Source: Pseudomonas wadenswilerensis
Lineage (GTDB): Bacteria; Pseudomonadota; Gammaproteobacteria; Pseudomonadales; Pseudomonadaceae
Length of the DNA: 64,000 bases
NCBI RefSeq assembly: GCF_900497695.1
Contig: NZ_UIDD01000001.1
Coordinates: 434,001 to 498,000, forward strand
Reading direction: 5' to 3'
Position numbers and translations under genes: made by a program. The notes beneath the pieces were generated by a model that worked only from the letters and a program-made list of their open reading frames with translations, was not told the DNA's origin and ran no database searches. Position 1 is the first letter of the stretch; each line of letters opens with the position of its first letter. Below, piece after piece: positions 36,277-46,024 of the stretch.

Positions 36277-39200
36277 AGGCGTTTTTCGGTTTTGTCATTC
36301 GCTGGGTCATCCCGGTGCTGGGTCTGATCGCCCTGAGCCTGATCATCTGGTTCGTCGGGCCGTTGTGGGATGTGCTGATTCCGGCGGGTCGCCGCTGGGC
36401 CCTGATTGCCCTGCTGTTTGCGTTGTGGCTCGGCTATCGCCTGTGGCGCATTGTCCAGGCCCGCCGCCAGGCGGAAGAGGTCATGCGCAGCCTGGCCGCA
36501 GAAACCGCCCCGGACCCTGCCAGCGTTGCTACCGCCGAGGAGCTGGCGACCTTGCGCCAGCGCATGGACGAAGCCCTGGCGCTGCTGAAAAAGGCCCGCC
36601 TCGGTGGTGACGAGCGGCGCAATCTGTACGAGCTGCCGTGGTACGTGATCATCGGTCCGCCGGGCTCGGGCAAGACCACGGCGCTGGTCAATTCCGGCCT
36701 GCATTTCCCTCTGGCGGCACAGCTTGGCGCCGGGGCAATTCGCGGTGTTGGCGGCACCCGCAACTGCGACTGGTGGTTTACCGACCAGGCTGTGCTGCTC
36801 GACACCGCAGGCCGCTACACCACTCAGGACAGCCACGCCCAGGTCGACAAGGCTGCCTGGCTGGGCTTTCTCGACCTGCTGAAGAAGCAGCGCTCGCGTC
36901 GGCCGATCGATGGCGCCTTCATTGCCATCAGCCTGTCCGACCTGCTGCTGGGCAGCGACGCGGAACGTGCCGCCCACGCGGCGGCCATCCGCTCGCGCAT
37001 CCAGGAGCTGTATAGCCAGCTGGGCGTGCGCTTTCCAATCTACCTGATGCTGACCAAGCTCGACCTGGTGCCGGGCTTCATGGAGTTCTTCGACACCCTG
37101 AGCAAGGAAGAGCGCGCCCAGGTGTGGGGCATGACCTTTGCCCTGGACGACGACAAGTCGGCTGAAGGGCCGCTGGCGCAGTTCCAGAGTGAGTTCGCCG
37201 GCCTTGAGCAACGCCTCAACGAGCGGCTGGTCGAGCGCCTGCAGCAAGAGCGCGATCCGGCGCGGCGCGATCTGGTCTATGGCTTTGTTCAGCAGTTCGC
37301 TGCCTTGCGCTCGAACCTGCAGAGTTTCCTCGACGGCGTGTTCAAGCCCAATGCCTATGAAGAGCGCGCGTTGTTGCGTGGCGTGTACTTCACCAGCGGC
37401 ACCCAGGAAGGCAGCCCGATCGACCGGCTGATCGGCGCCATGGCCCAGAGCATGGGCCTGGACCGTCAGCACCTGGCGCGCCAGACCGGCACCGGCCGCA
37501 GTTACTTCATCGAAAAACTGTTCAGCGCCGTGGCCTTTGCCGAGCGCGGGCTGGTCGGGGTCAACCCGAAGGTCGAGCGCCGGCGCAAATGGCTGGCCCG
37601 TGCTGCACTCGCGGCCAGCGTTGCCCTGGTAGTGCTGGTCGGCAGCGTGTGGGCGCTGAGCTATCGCGCCAACCAGGCTTACATCGCCCAGGTCGAGCGT
37701 AAGCTCGCGCCGCTGGGGCCAGTCCTGCAAACCCTGAGCCCGGCCCAGCGCGATGTACTGGCGGTACTGCCGCTTCTCAATGCCGTGCGCCATCTGGCCG
37801 ATGATCCACCGAGCTGGGCAGAAGGCCTGGGGCTGTACCAGGGCGACATGCTCGAAGCCGAGTCGGCCAGCGTCTACCGCAAGCTGCTGATTGCCGTGTT
37901 TGCCCCACGCCTGGTTACCCGTATCGAAGAGCAGCTGCACAGTGGCGGTGGCTCCGACTTCCTCTACGAAGGCCTCAAGGCGTATCTGATGCTGGCGGAC
38001 GGCGAGCACTATGACCCTGATTTCATCAAGGCCTGGGTAACCCTCGACTGGGAGCAGAGCCTGCCCCGTGACCTCTCTCCTGAGCAGCGTGCGGCGCTGG
38101 GTGAGCACCTGCAGGCGCTGTTTGAAAAGCGTCCGCCGAATGCGCGCCTGGATGCCAACCTGATCGAAGACCTGCGTCGCCAGCTGCAGCAGTTGCCGGT
38201 GGCCCAGCGCGTCTATGACCGGGTCAAACGGCAGAAACTGCCAGACGGCGTCAGCGATTTTCGCCTGAGCGAAGCCGCCGGCCGCGATGCTGCGCTGGTG
38301 TTCAGCCGCAAGAGCGGCAAGCCGTTGGGCGAGCCATTGAGCGGGCTGTTCACCGTCGAGGGTTATCGCAAGGCGTTCCTCGCCACCAGCCTGCAACACA
38401 GCAACACCCTGGCCGAAGAGCGCTGGGTGCTGGGCCGCGAGCAGGCCGATGAAGGTGATGTAAGCAGCCTGGCTGCCGACGTGCGCCGCCTGTATTTTGC
38501 CGACTACATCCGCCACTGGGACGCACTGCTGGCCGATATCGACTTCGTGCCGATCACCAGCGTGGCCCAGGCCGCCGATGTATTGCGGGTGATTTCCGGG
38601 CCGACTTCGCCGCTGAAAAAACTGCTGGCCGCCGTGGCCAAGGAAACCAACCTGCAACAGCAGGACCCGCTCGCCGCCGCCCAGGCTAAAGCCAGCGAGG
38701 CCGGTGTCGATCAGCTCAAGCAACGCCTGGGTAACCTGCTGGGCCAGGATGCACCGGCAGATATCCGTCAGGCGCAACACAACGAGGATCCGGTCACCGC
38801 GCACTTTGCCGAACTGGCCAGCCTGGTCAGCAAGGGCGAGGGGGAGCCTGCGGCCATCGATGGCCTGCTCACCGACATGAACGCCTTGTACGTGCAGGTC
38901 AGTGCCATGGTCGGTGCCAGTGGTGACGCCTTGCTCGGTGAGGCCAAGAACCAGGCCACTGCCGCCGCCAATCGTGTCAGCCTCACCGCACAACGCCAGC
39001 CGCCGATGGTCCAGGGCCTGGTCAAGTCGGTCGTCAGCTCGACCACCAACACCATGATGGGCGGCGTGCGCAATCAACTGAACGCCGCCTGGGTCAGTGA
39101 AGTGGTCAACGTTTATCGCCAGTCCCTGAGCGGCCGTTACCCGTTGGCACCGGGCAGCTCGCGGGATGCCACGCTGGACGACTTTGGCCAGTTTTTCGGC

Positions 39201-39776
39201 GTTGGCGGGGTGATGGACAGCTATTTCCGCAAGTACCTGCAGCCGTACGTCGATACCTCGGCCAACCCGTGGCGCTGGCAGCCGGGTGCGGCGCAGAAAC
39301 TCGGCATCGGCCCTGGTGTGCTGCACACCTTCCAGCGCTCGGCGGCGATTCGCGATGCGTTCTTCCGCTCCGGCGGCATGCAGCCGACCGTGCGCTTCGA
39401 GCTCAAGCCGGTGGCCATGGACGCCTCGATCACCCAGTTTTTGCTCGACCTCGACGGCCAGCAGATCAGCTATGACCACGGCCCGAGCCGACCGGTAGCA
39501 ATGCAGTGGCCGAACCCCAACAGTATCGGCGTGGTCCGCCTGTCGATCATGCCGCCGTCGGCCAACGGCCGTTCCGGCCTGACCCTGGAAGGGCCGTGGG
39601 CCTGGTTCCGCTTGCTCGATCAATCCGATCTGGTGGCCGGCAACGGCCCGGATCGCTTCAGCCTGCGCCTGCGCGTCGACGGTGCCAGCGTGTCTTACGA
39701 ACTGCGCGCCAACAGCGCTTTCAACCCGTTCAAGAGCCGCGTGCTCAGCGGCTTCAGCCTGCCGGAGCGGTTGTGA
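36273..39776 (+). CDS. tssM: T6SS inner membrane protein TssM (IcmF)
   Basis: 1167 residues. Two N-terminal helices (about 5-60), a cytoplasmic NTPase-like domain with intact Walker A GPPGSGKTTALVNSG starting near residue 128, a third helix near 445-465, then a large periplasmic part ending in the TssJ-binding beta domain. Start is a GTG overlapping the tssL stop (ATGA-like arrangement GTGA). The intact P-loop suggests it may bind nucleotide, which is not true of every TssM. Confidence 0.97.
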   Translation: MKAFFGFVIRWVIPVLGLIALSLIIWFVGPLWDVLIPAGRRWALIALLFALWLGYRLWRIVQARRQAEEVMRSLAAETAPDPASVATAEELATLRQRMDEALALLKKARLGGDERRNLYELPWYVIIGPPGSGKTTALVNSGLHFPLAAQLGAGAIRGVGGTRNCDWWFTDQAVLLDTAGRYTTQDSHAQVDKAAWLGFLDLLKKQRSRRPIDGAFIAISLSDLLLGSDAERAAHAAAIRSRIQELYSQLGVRFPIYLMLTKLDLVPGFMEFFDTLSKEERAQVWGMTFALDDDKSAEGPLAQFQSEFAGLEQRLNERLVERLQQERDPARRDLVYGFVQQFAALRSNLQSFLDGVFKPNAYEERALLRGVYFTSGTQEGSPIDRLIGAMAQSMGLDRQHLARQTGTGRSYFIEKLFSAVAFAERGLVGVNPKVERRRKWLARAALAASVALVVLVGSVWALSYRANQAYIAQVERKLAPLGPVLQTLSPAQRDVLAVLPLLNAVRHLADDPPSWAEGLGLYQGDMLEAESASVYRKLLIAVFAPRLVTRIEEQLHSGGGSDFLYEGLKAYLMLADGEHYDPDFIKAWVTLDWEQSLPRDLSPEQRAALGEHLQALFEKRPPNARLDANLIEDLRRQLQQLPVAQRVYDRVKRQKLPDGVSDFRLSEAAGRDAALVFSRKSGKPLGEPLSGLFTVEGYRKAFLATSLQHSNTLAEERWVLGREQADEGDVSSLAADVRRLYFADYIRHWDALLADIDFVPITSVAQAADVLRVISGPTSPLKKLLAAVAKETNLQQQDPLAAAQAKASEAGVDQLKQRLGNLLGQDAPADIRQAQHNEDPVTAHFAELASLVSKGEGEPAAIDGLLTDMNALYVQVSAMVGASGDALLGEAKNQATAAANRVSLTAQRQPPMVQGLVKSVVSSTTNTMMGGVRNQLNAAWVSEVVNVYRQSLSGRYPLAPGSSRDATLDDFGQFFGVGGVMDSYFRKYLQPYVDTSANPWRWQPGAAQKLGIGPGVLHTFQRSAAIRDAFFRSGGMQPTVRFELKPVAMDASITQFLLDLDGQQISYDHGPSRPVAMQWPNPNSIGVVRLSIMPPSANGRSGLTLEGPWAWFRLLDQSDLVAGNGPDRFSLRLRVDGASVSYELRANSAFNPFKSRVLSGFSLPERL

Positions 39777-40426
39777 TGGGTGGCGTTGGCTTCTACGGCA
39801 AGCTGGCCAGCCGTGGCGACTTTGTCAGCCGCGGCTTGCCGCAGAGCTTCATCCAGCCCTGGGACCAGTGGCTGGCGGCGGGGCTTATGGCCAGCCAGCA
39901 GCAGTTGGCCGAGCACTGGTTGCCGGCCTATCTGGTCAGCCCCTTGTGGCGCTTTGCCTTGGCCCCGGGGGTCTGCGGGCCAGAGGCTGTAGTGGGCGTG
40001 CTGATGCCCAGCATCGACCGGGTAGGGCGCTATTTCCCTCTTACCCTGGCTCAGGTTCTGGCGTCGGATGAGTCGCTGGCGGCGGTGGTCAGTGGCCCGG
40101 ATGACTGGTTCGAGCACGGCGAAGCGCAGCTGTTGGCCACCCTGGAACCCCTGGCTGGTTTCGAGGCGTTCGATGCGGCGGTCCAGGGCTTTTCCGCACC
40201 CCGCATCAGTGCCGTTTCGAGTCCGGCGGTTGCTGGCTTGCAGCGCTTTGCGGCAGTGACCCCCGAGGCCCGCCAGGCCGCTTTGGCCGAAAGTGCCTGC
40301 GCCGGCATGAGCCTGTGGTGGGGGCGGGGTTCGGAGCATATCGAGGCGGGATTGTTGCGTTGTGCCGGTCTGCCGCGCAGCGAGGATTTCGCCAGTTTTC
40401 TTTTGGGTAGTGAGGCGGCGCGCTAG
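39776..40426 (+). CDS. tagF: T6SS post-translational repressor TagF
   Basis: 216 residues; the ATG shares a base with the tssM stop (TGATG). Diagnostic N-terminus GGVGFYGKLASRGDFVSRGL, then WDQWLAAGL and VLMPSIDRVGRYFPLTL. In P. aeruginosa TagF1 represses the H1-T6SS independently of threonine phosphorylation, acting on Fha. Here it stands alone and is not fused to PppA, as in P. aeruginosa. Confidence 0.95.
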   Translation: MGGVGFYGKLASRGDFVSRGLPQSFIQPWDQWLAAGLMASQQQLAEHWLPAYLVSPLWRFALAPGVCGPEAVVGVLMPSIDRVGRYFPLTLAQVLASDESLAAVVSGPDDWFEHGEAQLLATLEPLAGFEAFDAAVQGFSAPRISAVSSPAVAGLQRFAAVTPEARQAALAESACAGMSLWWGRGSEHIEAGLLRCAGLPRSEDFASFLLGSEAAR

Positions 40427-41146
40427 ATGACGGCTTTGCATTACACCGCAGCCAGCTACAGCCATGTCGGCATGGTGCGCAGCATCAACGAAGACGCCTG
40501 CCTGGACCTTGGCAGTGAAGGCCTGTGGGCGGTTGCCGATGGCATGGGCGGGCATGCGGCGGGCGATTACGTCAGTTGCCTGATCGTCGATACCTTGCGC
40601 CAGTTGCCGGCAACGCATTCCCTGGATGAATACGCCCAGGTGCTGCGCGAGCGGCTGTCGGCGGTCAATGCAGCGGTGCGCGAAGAAAGCGTCCGGCGTG
40701 GCGTGACGATGATGGGTAGCACCCTGGTGCTTTTGGCTGTGCGTGGTGACCAGGGTATCTGCCTGTGGGCCGGTGACAGCCGCCTGTACCGCTTGCGCGA
40801 CGGGCGCCTGGAGGGCATCTCCCGCGATCACAGTTACGTGCAGGAACTGCAGGACAGCGGCCTGCTCAGCGAGGCCGAAGCGCGGGTGCACCCGCGGGCC
40901 AATATCGTCACCCGGGCGATTGGTGTCGAGCCCGAGCTTGAGCTTGAGGCCGTGTCACTGCAGATCTTCCCCGGCGATACCTACCTGTTGTGCAGCGACG
41001 GCCTCAACAAGACTGCCGAAGACCATGAAATCCGCGAAGTGCTGGGCCACAGCGACCCCTACCAGGTGGTCCGCAGCCTGGTGCACCTGGGCCTGACCCG
41101 GGGCGCCCCCGACAACATTACCGCCGTCGTCATCAAGGCCGGTTGA
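40427..41146 (+). CDS. pppA: T6SS PP2C-type phosphatase PppA
   Basis: 239 residues, complete PP2C/Stp1-type Ser/Thr phosphatase: the metal-binding motifs SINEDACLDLGSEGLWAVAD, DGMGGHAAGDY, CSDGLNK and GAPDNITAVVIK are intact. It starts directly after the tagF stop. It dephosphorylates Fha and PpkA, resetting the T6SS. It precedes ppkA, its opponent, by about 11 bases. Confidence 0.97.
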   Translation: MTALHYTAASYSHVGMVRSINEDACLDLGSEGLWAVADGMGGHAAGDYVSCLIVDTLRQLPATHSLDEYAQVLRERLSAVNAAVREESVRRGVTMMGSTLVLLAVRGDQGICLWAGDSRLYRLRDGRLEGISRDHSYVQELQDSGLLSEAEARVHPRANIVTRAIGVEPELELEAVSLQIFPGDTYLLCSDGLNKTAEDHEIREVLGHSDPYQVVRSLVHLGLTRGAPDNITAVVIKAG

Positions 41147-41157
41147 AGACCAAGCAC

Positions 41158-44106
41158 ATGGACAAAGTGATTCCCGGATACGACATCGACGGCGAGATTG
41201 GCGAAGGCGCCATGGCTACCGTCTACCTGGCCACCCAACGCTCGCTGGAGCGTAAGGTGGCCCTGAAGGTCATGGCTGCGGCCCTGGCTGCCGACCCGAC
41301 CTTCTGCGAGCGCTTCTTGCGCGAAGGCCGCACCCTGGCGCGGCTGTCGCACCCGCACACGGTGACCATCCACGACATCGGCAATGTCGGCGAGCTGTAC
41401 TACATGGCCATGGAGTACCTGCCCAATGGCACGCTCAAGGAGCGCATTGCCGCCGGGGTGACACCGGAGCAGGGCCTGCTGTATATCCGCCAGATCGCTT
41501 CAGCCCTGGGCTACGCCCATGCCCAGGGCCTGGTGCACCGTGATGTGAAACCGGCCAACATTCTCTTTCGCGCCGATGGCACTGCGGTGCTGTCGGACTT
41601 CGGCATCGCCAAGTCGCTGGATGACCGGACCCAGTTCACCCAGGCCGGTTTCGCTGTTGGCACCCCGAGCTACATGAGCCCGGAGCAGGCGCGTGGCCAG
41701 GACATCGACGGCCGCGCCGATCTCTATGCCCTGGGTGTGGTGTTTTACGAGATGCTGGTTGGCAAGCTGCCATACAGCGGCAACGACGCACTGTCGACGG
41801 CACTGGCGCATTTGACCGAGCCGTTGCCGGAGTTGCCGATCGAGCACGGCCGCTATCAGGAAATTCTTCGTGGCCTGCTGGCCAAGGACCCGGCCGAGCG
41901 CTTTGCCGATGCCGAGACCTTGCTGGCGGCGCTCGATCGGCTGCCAGCACAAGATACTCAAAGCACGTTGATCCAGCCGCTGCCAATTGCCAGCCCGGTG
42001 ACGCCTGTAGCGGTGGCGCCGCCACAGGCGCCTCCAACGCCGAAATCAGAACCCATCGCCAAGGCATCGCCACCGGCAGCCCCGCGCAAGCGCCCGGCAG
42101 TGGCCTTGCTTGCCATTGCGATCGCTGCGGCGCTGGGCCTGAGTGGGGTTGGTTATTGGGTTATGAGTGGCGATGAACAGGTCGCTGATTCCCAGCCGGT
42201 GCAAACCAGCGAACCGGCACCACAGACGCCTCCGAGCGCAAGCAATGACGACAATCGCCCGCTGTTGATGGCCGGCAAGAAAACCCTGTTCCAGCGCGTG
42301 CTGAGCAAGCCCGGCGCCCAGGTCGTCAGCCAGCCGGGCGCCACGCCCAGCGATACCTTGCCGGCGTTTACCGTGCTCTACGTCTACCAGCGTCAGGACC
42401 TCAACGGCAGCCCCTGGCTTCAGGTCGGCACCGCCAGTGATGGTCGCCGCGACGGCTGGTTGCCGGCCTCCCAGGTTAGCGACTGGAAGCAGAGCCTGGT
42501 ACTCAAGTTCACCGAACGCTCGGGGCGCGCACCGGTGATGTTCCTGCGCCAGTCCGATGAGCTGGAACGCTTGCTCGGCGATACCTCGGCGGCCCGCGCC
42601 GAACTGCTCAAGGCGCAAAACACTCCGGACGCAGTACCGCAAGTGATGGCCCTGGAACCCAGCGCCAGCGCCGTGCCTCAAGACCAGTTCTACCTGATGC
42701 CGATCTTCGAGGCGCGCGAGAGCTTCGACGAAAACGGCCAGCCGCTGCAGCTGCTCAATGTCGCCTCCATCGACCCTGGCAGCAGCGCGCGCAGCAGCCA
42801 ACCCAAGGCCGCCGGTATGGCGTCCTCCAGCGACGCGTTCCGTACCGCCGTGGTGCTGGTGGTGGATACGTCGGTATCGATGCAGCCCTATATCGATCAG
42901 GTGCGCCAGGTGGTGCACGAGCTGCATGGGCAGATCTCGCGCCGTGGTGAGCTGGATAACGTCAGCTTCGGCCTGGTCGGCTTTCGCAACAACACCACGC
43001 GCACGCCGGCCCTGGAATACCTGACCAAGACCTTGGTAACCCTGGACCAGGGCCGCGATCCCGAGCGCTTCCTGAAGCTGGCCGAACAGGTCAAGGCCAC
43101 CAATGTCTCCAGCCACTCGTTCAACGAAGACGCCTTTGCCGGGATCATGCAGGCGGTCGACGGCATGGACTGGTCCGGTTATGGCGGGCGCCTGATTCTG
43201 CTGGTCAGCGACGCCGGCTCCCTGCGCAAGAACGACCGCTACAGCAGCACCCAGATGAACGAAGCCGAAGTGCGCCAGGCGGCCCTGAGCAAGCAGATCA
43301 AGATCTACGCCCTGCACCTGCGCACCGAAGCGGGCAAGAAGAACCACGCCTACGCCGAGCAGCAGTACCGGGTGTTGACTGCCGATGCCAACCCGCAGAT
43401 CGGCGACCTGTATGTGTCGGTGCCCGGTGGCGATGTGAACAAGTTTGGCGAGCGGGTGCGCGAGATCGGCTCGAGCTTCGCCGACCTGGTCCACCAGGTA
43501 CGCAGCAACCCGGCACAACCGGCACCGCTGCTGGCTGCTTCGCCAAGCGTTGCGGATAAATCAGCCGCCATTGGCTATGCCATGCACATGGACTTTCTCG
43601 GCCGCAAGAGCGCCAGCCAGGCCCCGCAACTGGTCAGCGCCTGGACCTCCGACCGCGACCTGACCAACCCGGCGCTGCCGACCCTGCAGGTCTGCGTGAT
43701 GCTCACCAAGCTGCAACTCAACGACCTGCAGCAATCGCTGAAGCTGATCGTCGATGCCGCGCGCAAGACCCGCACTTCGCCCAAGGATTTCTTCCAGGAA
43801 ATCGCCAGCGCCAGTGCCTACATGAGCCGCGACCCGGCGGCCCTGCGCAAGGGCGCCAACCTCGCCGAAGGCGGTGTGCTGGGCGAATACCTGGAGGGCC
43901 TGCCGTACCGCAGCAAATCCCTGAGCATGACCCAGGACCTGTGGTTGTCGCTCAGCGTTGGCGAACAGGAGGACTTTATCGACGAGCTGGATTCGAAGAT
44001 CCGCCTGTACGAAACCTTCCATAACGACATGGCCAACTGGGTGCGCTTCGGCAATGCCGAGCCCGGTGATGCCTTGTACCGTGTGCCGTTGTCGACGCTG
44101 CCGTGA
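41158..44106 (+). CDS. ppkA: T6SS transmembrane Ser/Thr kinase PpkA with VWA domain
   Basis: 982 residues from the ATG at 41158 (a TTG at 41143 overlapping pppA is in frame). The cytoplasmic kinase domain has GEIGEGAMATVYLA, VALKVM, the HRDVKPANILF catalytic loop and SDFGIAKS. A Pro-rich linker is followed by one transmembrane helix near 312-336. The periplasmic part starts with an SH3-like region (about 375-455) and a VWA domain with MIDAS DTSVSM near 567. A helical C-terminus ends it. It receives the TagQRST signal in the periplasm, dimerises and phosphorylates Fha. Confidence 0.97.
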   Translation: MDKVIPGYDIDGEIGEGAMATVYLATQRSLERKVALKVMAAALAADPTFCERFLREGRTLARLSHPHTVTIHDIGNVGELYYMAMEYLPNGTLKERIAAGVTPEQGLLYIRQIASALGYAHAQGLVHRDVKPANILFRADGTAVLSDFGIAKSLDDRTQFTQAGFAVGTPSYMSPEQARGQDIDGRADLYALGVVFYEMLVGKLPYSGNDALSTALAHLTEPLPELPIEHGRYQEILRGLLAKDPAERFADAETLLAALDRLPAQDTQSTLIQPLPIASPVTPVAVAPPQAPPTPKSEPIAKASPPAAPRKRPAVALLAIAIAAALGLSGVGYWVMSGDEQVADSQPVQTSEPAPQTPPSASNDDNRPLLMAGKKTLFQRVLSKPGAQVVSQPGATPSDTLPAFTVLYVYQRQDLNGSPWLQVGTASDGRRDGWLPASQVSDWKQSLVLKFTERSGRAPVMFLRQSDELERLLGDTSAARAELLKAQNTPDAVPQVMALEPSASAVPQDQFYLMPIFEARESFDENGQPLQLLNVASIDPGSSARSSQPKAAGMASSSDAFRTAVVLVVDTSVSMQPYIDQVRQVVHELHGQISRRGELDNVSFGLVGFRNNTTRTPALEYLTKTLVTLDQGRDPERFLKLAEQVKATNVSSHSFNEDAFAGIMQAVDGMDWSGYGGRLILLVSDAGSLRKNDRYSSTQMNEAEVRQAALSKQIKIYALHLRTEAGKKNHAYAEQQYRVLTADANPQIGDLYVSVPGGDVNKFGERVREIGSSFADLVHQVRSNPAQPAPLLAASPSVADKSAAIGYAMHMDFLGRKSASQAPQLVSAWTSDRDLTNPALPTLQVCVMLTKLQLNDLQQSLKLIVDAARKTRTSPKDFFQEIASASAYMSRDPAALRKGANLAEGGVLGEYLEGLPYRSKSLSMTQDLWLSLSVGEQEDFIDELDSKIRLYETFHNDMANWVRFGNAEPGDALYRVPLSTLP

Positions 44107-44822
44107 TGATCAGCCTGCAAGCGCTGCGCAAAACCCGCGGCCTCGGCAGCCAGCGCTACAGCCTGGAGATCGAGCGCCTGGAACTGCGCGCCGGTCAGCA
44201 GCTGGCCCTGGTCGGCCCTAGCGGCTGCGGCAAGAGCACCTTGCTCGACCTGCTGGCCTTGGTGCTGCAGCCGGATCAGGCCGAGCGCTTCGTGTTCAGC
44301 ACCGACTCGCACACTTACGACATTCAGCAACTGTGGCGCGAGCAGCGCCAGGACCGGCTGGCGCACCTGCGCCGCCGGCATCTGGGCTATGTGCTGCAGG
44401 CGGGGGGCTTGCTGGGCTTTCTCGATGTACGCAGCAATATCGCCCTGCCGCGCCAGGTGCTTGGCCTGGGCGATGACGGCAGCGTGCAGCGCCTGGCCGA
44501 GCAACTGGAAATTGACGACCAGCTCGACAAGCAGCCGAACGCGCTGTCGGTCGGCCAGCGCCAGCGGGTCAGTTGTGCCCGTGCCCTGGCGCATAACCCC
44601 GACCTGTTGTTGGCCGATGAGCCGACCGCGGCCCTTGATCCACTCAATGCCGAGCGGGTGATGCAGCTGTTGCTGCGTCAGGCGCAAGCGCGGCAGGTGG
44701 CCTGCCTGATCGCTACCCACGACGAGGCGCTGGCCCGCGATGCCGGCTTGCAGGTGTTGCGCATGATCTGCCGCCGCGATGCCGACGGCGGTGTCACCGC
44801 CACGCTGGAGGGCCAGCCCTGA
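44103..44822 (+). CDS. tagT: T6SS-associated ABC ATPase TagT
   Basis: 239 residues. Walker A GPSGCGKSTLLDLL, the signature region ALSVGQRQRVSCARALA and Walker B LLLADEPTAALDP are intact. LolD-like ABC ATPase; works with TagS in the inner membrane. In P. aeruginosa, TagT is required upstream of PpkA for the tit-for-tat response to attack. It overlaps ppkA by 4 bases. Confidence 0.93.
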   Translation: MMISLQALRKTRGLGSQRYSLEIERLELRAGQQLALVGPSGCGKSTLLDLLALVLQPDQAERFVFSTDSHTYDIQQLWREQRQDRLAHLRRRHLGYVLQAGGLLGFLDVRSNIALPRQVLGLGDDGSVQRLAEQLEIDDQLDKQPNALSVGQRQRVSCARALAHNPDLLLADEPTAALDPLNAERVMQLLLRQAQARQVACLIATHDEALARDAGLQVLRMICRRDADGGVTATLEGQP

Positions 44823-46024
44823 TGCGCCCGATGCTGATCGCTGCCCTGGCCTGGCGGGACTACCGCAACGACGCGCGCCTGTCCGCTTGCAGCGTGCTGG
44901 CGCTGGTGGCGGTGATCGCGCCGTTGCTGGTGTTGTTCGGTTTGAAGTTCGGCCTGGTCAGCAGCCTGACCGAGCGCTTGGAGCGCGACCCGGCGGTGCG
45001 TGAAATCATCCCGTTGGGCGGTGGTCGTTTCAGCGCTGATTTCGTTGCCGAACTGGCTGAGCGTCACGATGTGGCATTCGCCTTGCCGCGGACCCGACAA
45101 ATTGCCGCAACCGCTGATCTGGTGCTGTCTGCGCGCAAGGTGGTGGTCAATGTCGAGATGATCCCGACGGCGCTCCGCGACCCGCTTCTGCAGGGGCTGC
45201 AAATCCCCAACGGCATCGACCAGATCGTCCTCAGCCGCACGGCGGCGGAGAAGCTTGGCGCTCAGGCAGGCGACTCGCTTGAGGCGTCGTTCAGCCGCCA
45301 GCTGGCCGGGCAGATTCAGGCTCAACGCACCACCTTGAAGGTCTTGGCCGTATTGCCGCTGGAAGCCTTCGAGCGTGACGCCTTGTTCGCGCCTCTGGCG
45401 CTGCTGGAAGCTGCCGAAGACTACCGCGATGGCCGCGCCGTACCCGCCTTTGCCTGGGAAGGGGAGGCCAAGGCCGGCGAGGCGCAACGGGTCTATCCGG
45501 CCTTTCGCCTGTATGCGCGCAACCTCACCGATGTCGAGCCGTTGCGCCGCTTCTTTGCCGACCGCCAGTTGCTGGTCTCGACCCAGGCCCCGGCCATTGC
45601 CCAGGTGCAGTCGTTGAGCCGCAACCTGACCCTGGTGTTCTGGATCATCGCCGCGCTGGCAGTGGCTGGCGCGTTCGCGGCTATCTGCGCTGGCGCCCTG
45701 GCTGCGGTCGAGCGCAAGCGCCGCGAGCTATCGGTGATGCGCTTGCTCGGTTTCAGCACGACAGCCTTGCTGGCTTTTGTGGTGCTCCAGGCGCTGTACA
45801 GCGGTGTGTTCGCCGCGGTGCTGGGCGCCACGCTGTATGCCCTGGCCGAAAGCGGCCTCAACCAGTTGTTCATGCAGATGCCCGGCGAGTACGCCAGCCA
45901 TCTGCTCCCGTCGCATTACCTCGTTGCCTTGCTCGCTGTGCTGTTGGCCAGCGCGGCCGCTGCCGCCCTGGGGGGCTGGCGCGTGGCACGAATAGACGCT
46001 TGTGAAGGAATTCGAGATGTTTGA
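44822..46024 (+). CDS. tagS: T6SS-associated ABC permease TagS
   Basis: 400 residues with four transmembrane helices in the FtsX/MacB-type layout: one near the N-terminus (about 20-45), a large periplasmic loop, then three C-terminal helices. It begins on the tagT stop (TGATG). The region LVFWIIAALAVAGAFAAICA and the final LLAVLLASAAAAALGG are hydrophobic spans. Forms the LolCDE-like complex TagTS that transmits an envelope signal. Confidence 0.92.
   Translation: MRPMLIAALAWRDYRNDARLSACSVLALVAVIAPLLVLFGLKFGLVSSLTERLERDPAVREIIPLGGGRFSADFVAELAERHDVAFALPRTRQIAATADLVLSARKVVVNVEMIPTALRDPLLQGLQIPNGIDQIVLSRTAAEKLGAQAGDSLEASFSRQLAGQIQAQRTTLKVLAVLPLEAFERDALFAPLALLEAAEDYRDGRAVPAFAWEGEAKAGEAQRVYPAFRLYARNLTDVEPLRRFFADRQLLVSTQAPAIAQVQSLSRNLTLVFWIIAALAVAGAFAAICAGALAAVERKRRELSVMRLLGFSTTALLAFVVLQALYSGVFAAVLGATLYALAESGLNQLFMQMPGEYASHLLPSHYLVALLAVLLASAAAAALGGWRVARIDACEGIRDV

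Noticed and set aside
35772-39623. Minus-strand ORF of 1283 codons
   Set aside because: It lies antisense to tssM and parts of tssL, which have full family similarity. The long open frame is a by-product of high GC3 and encodes no recognisable protein.
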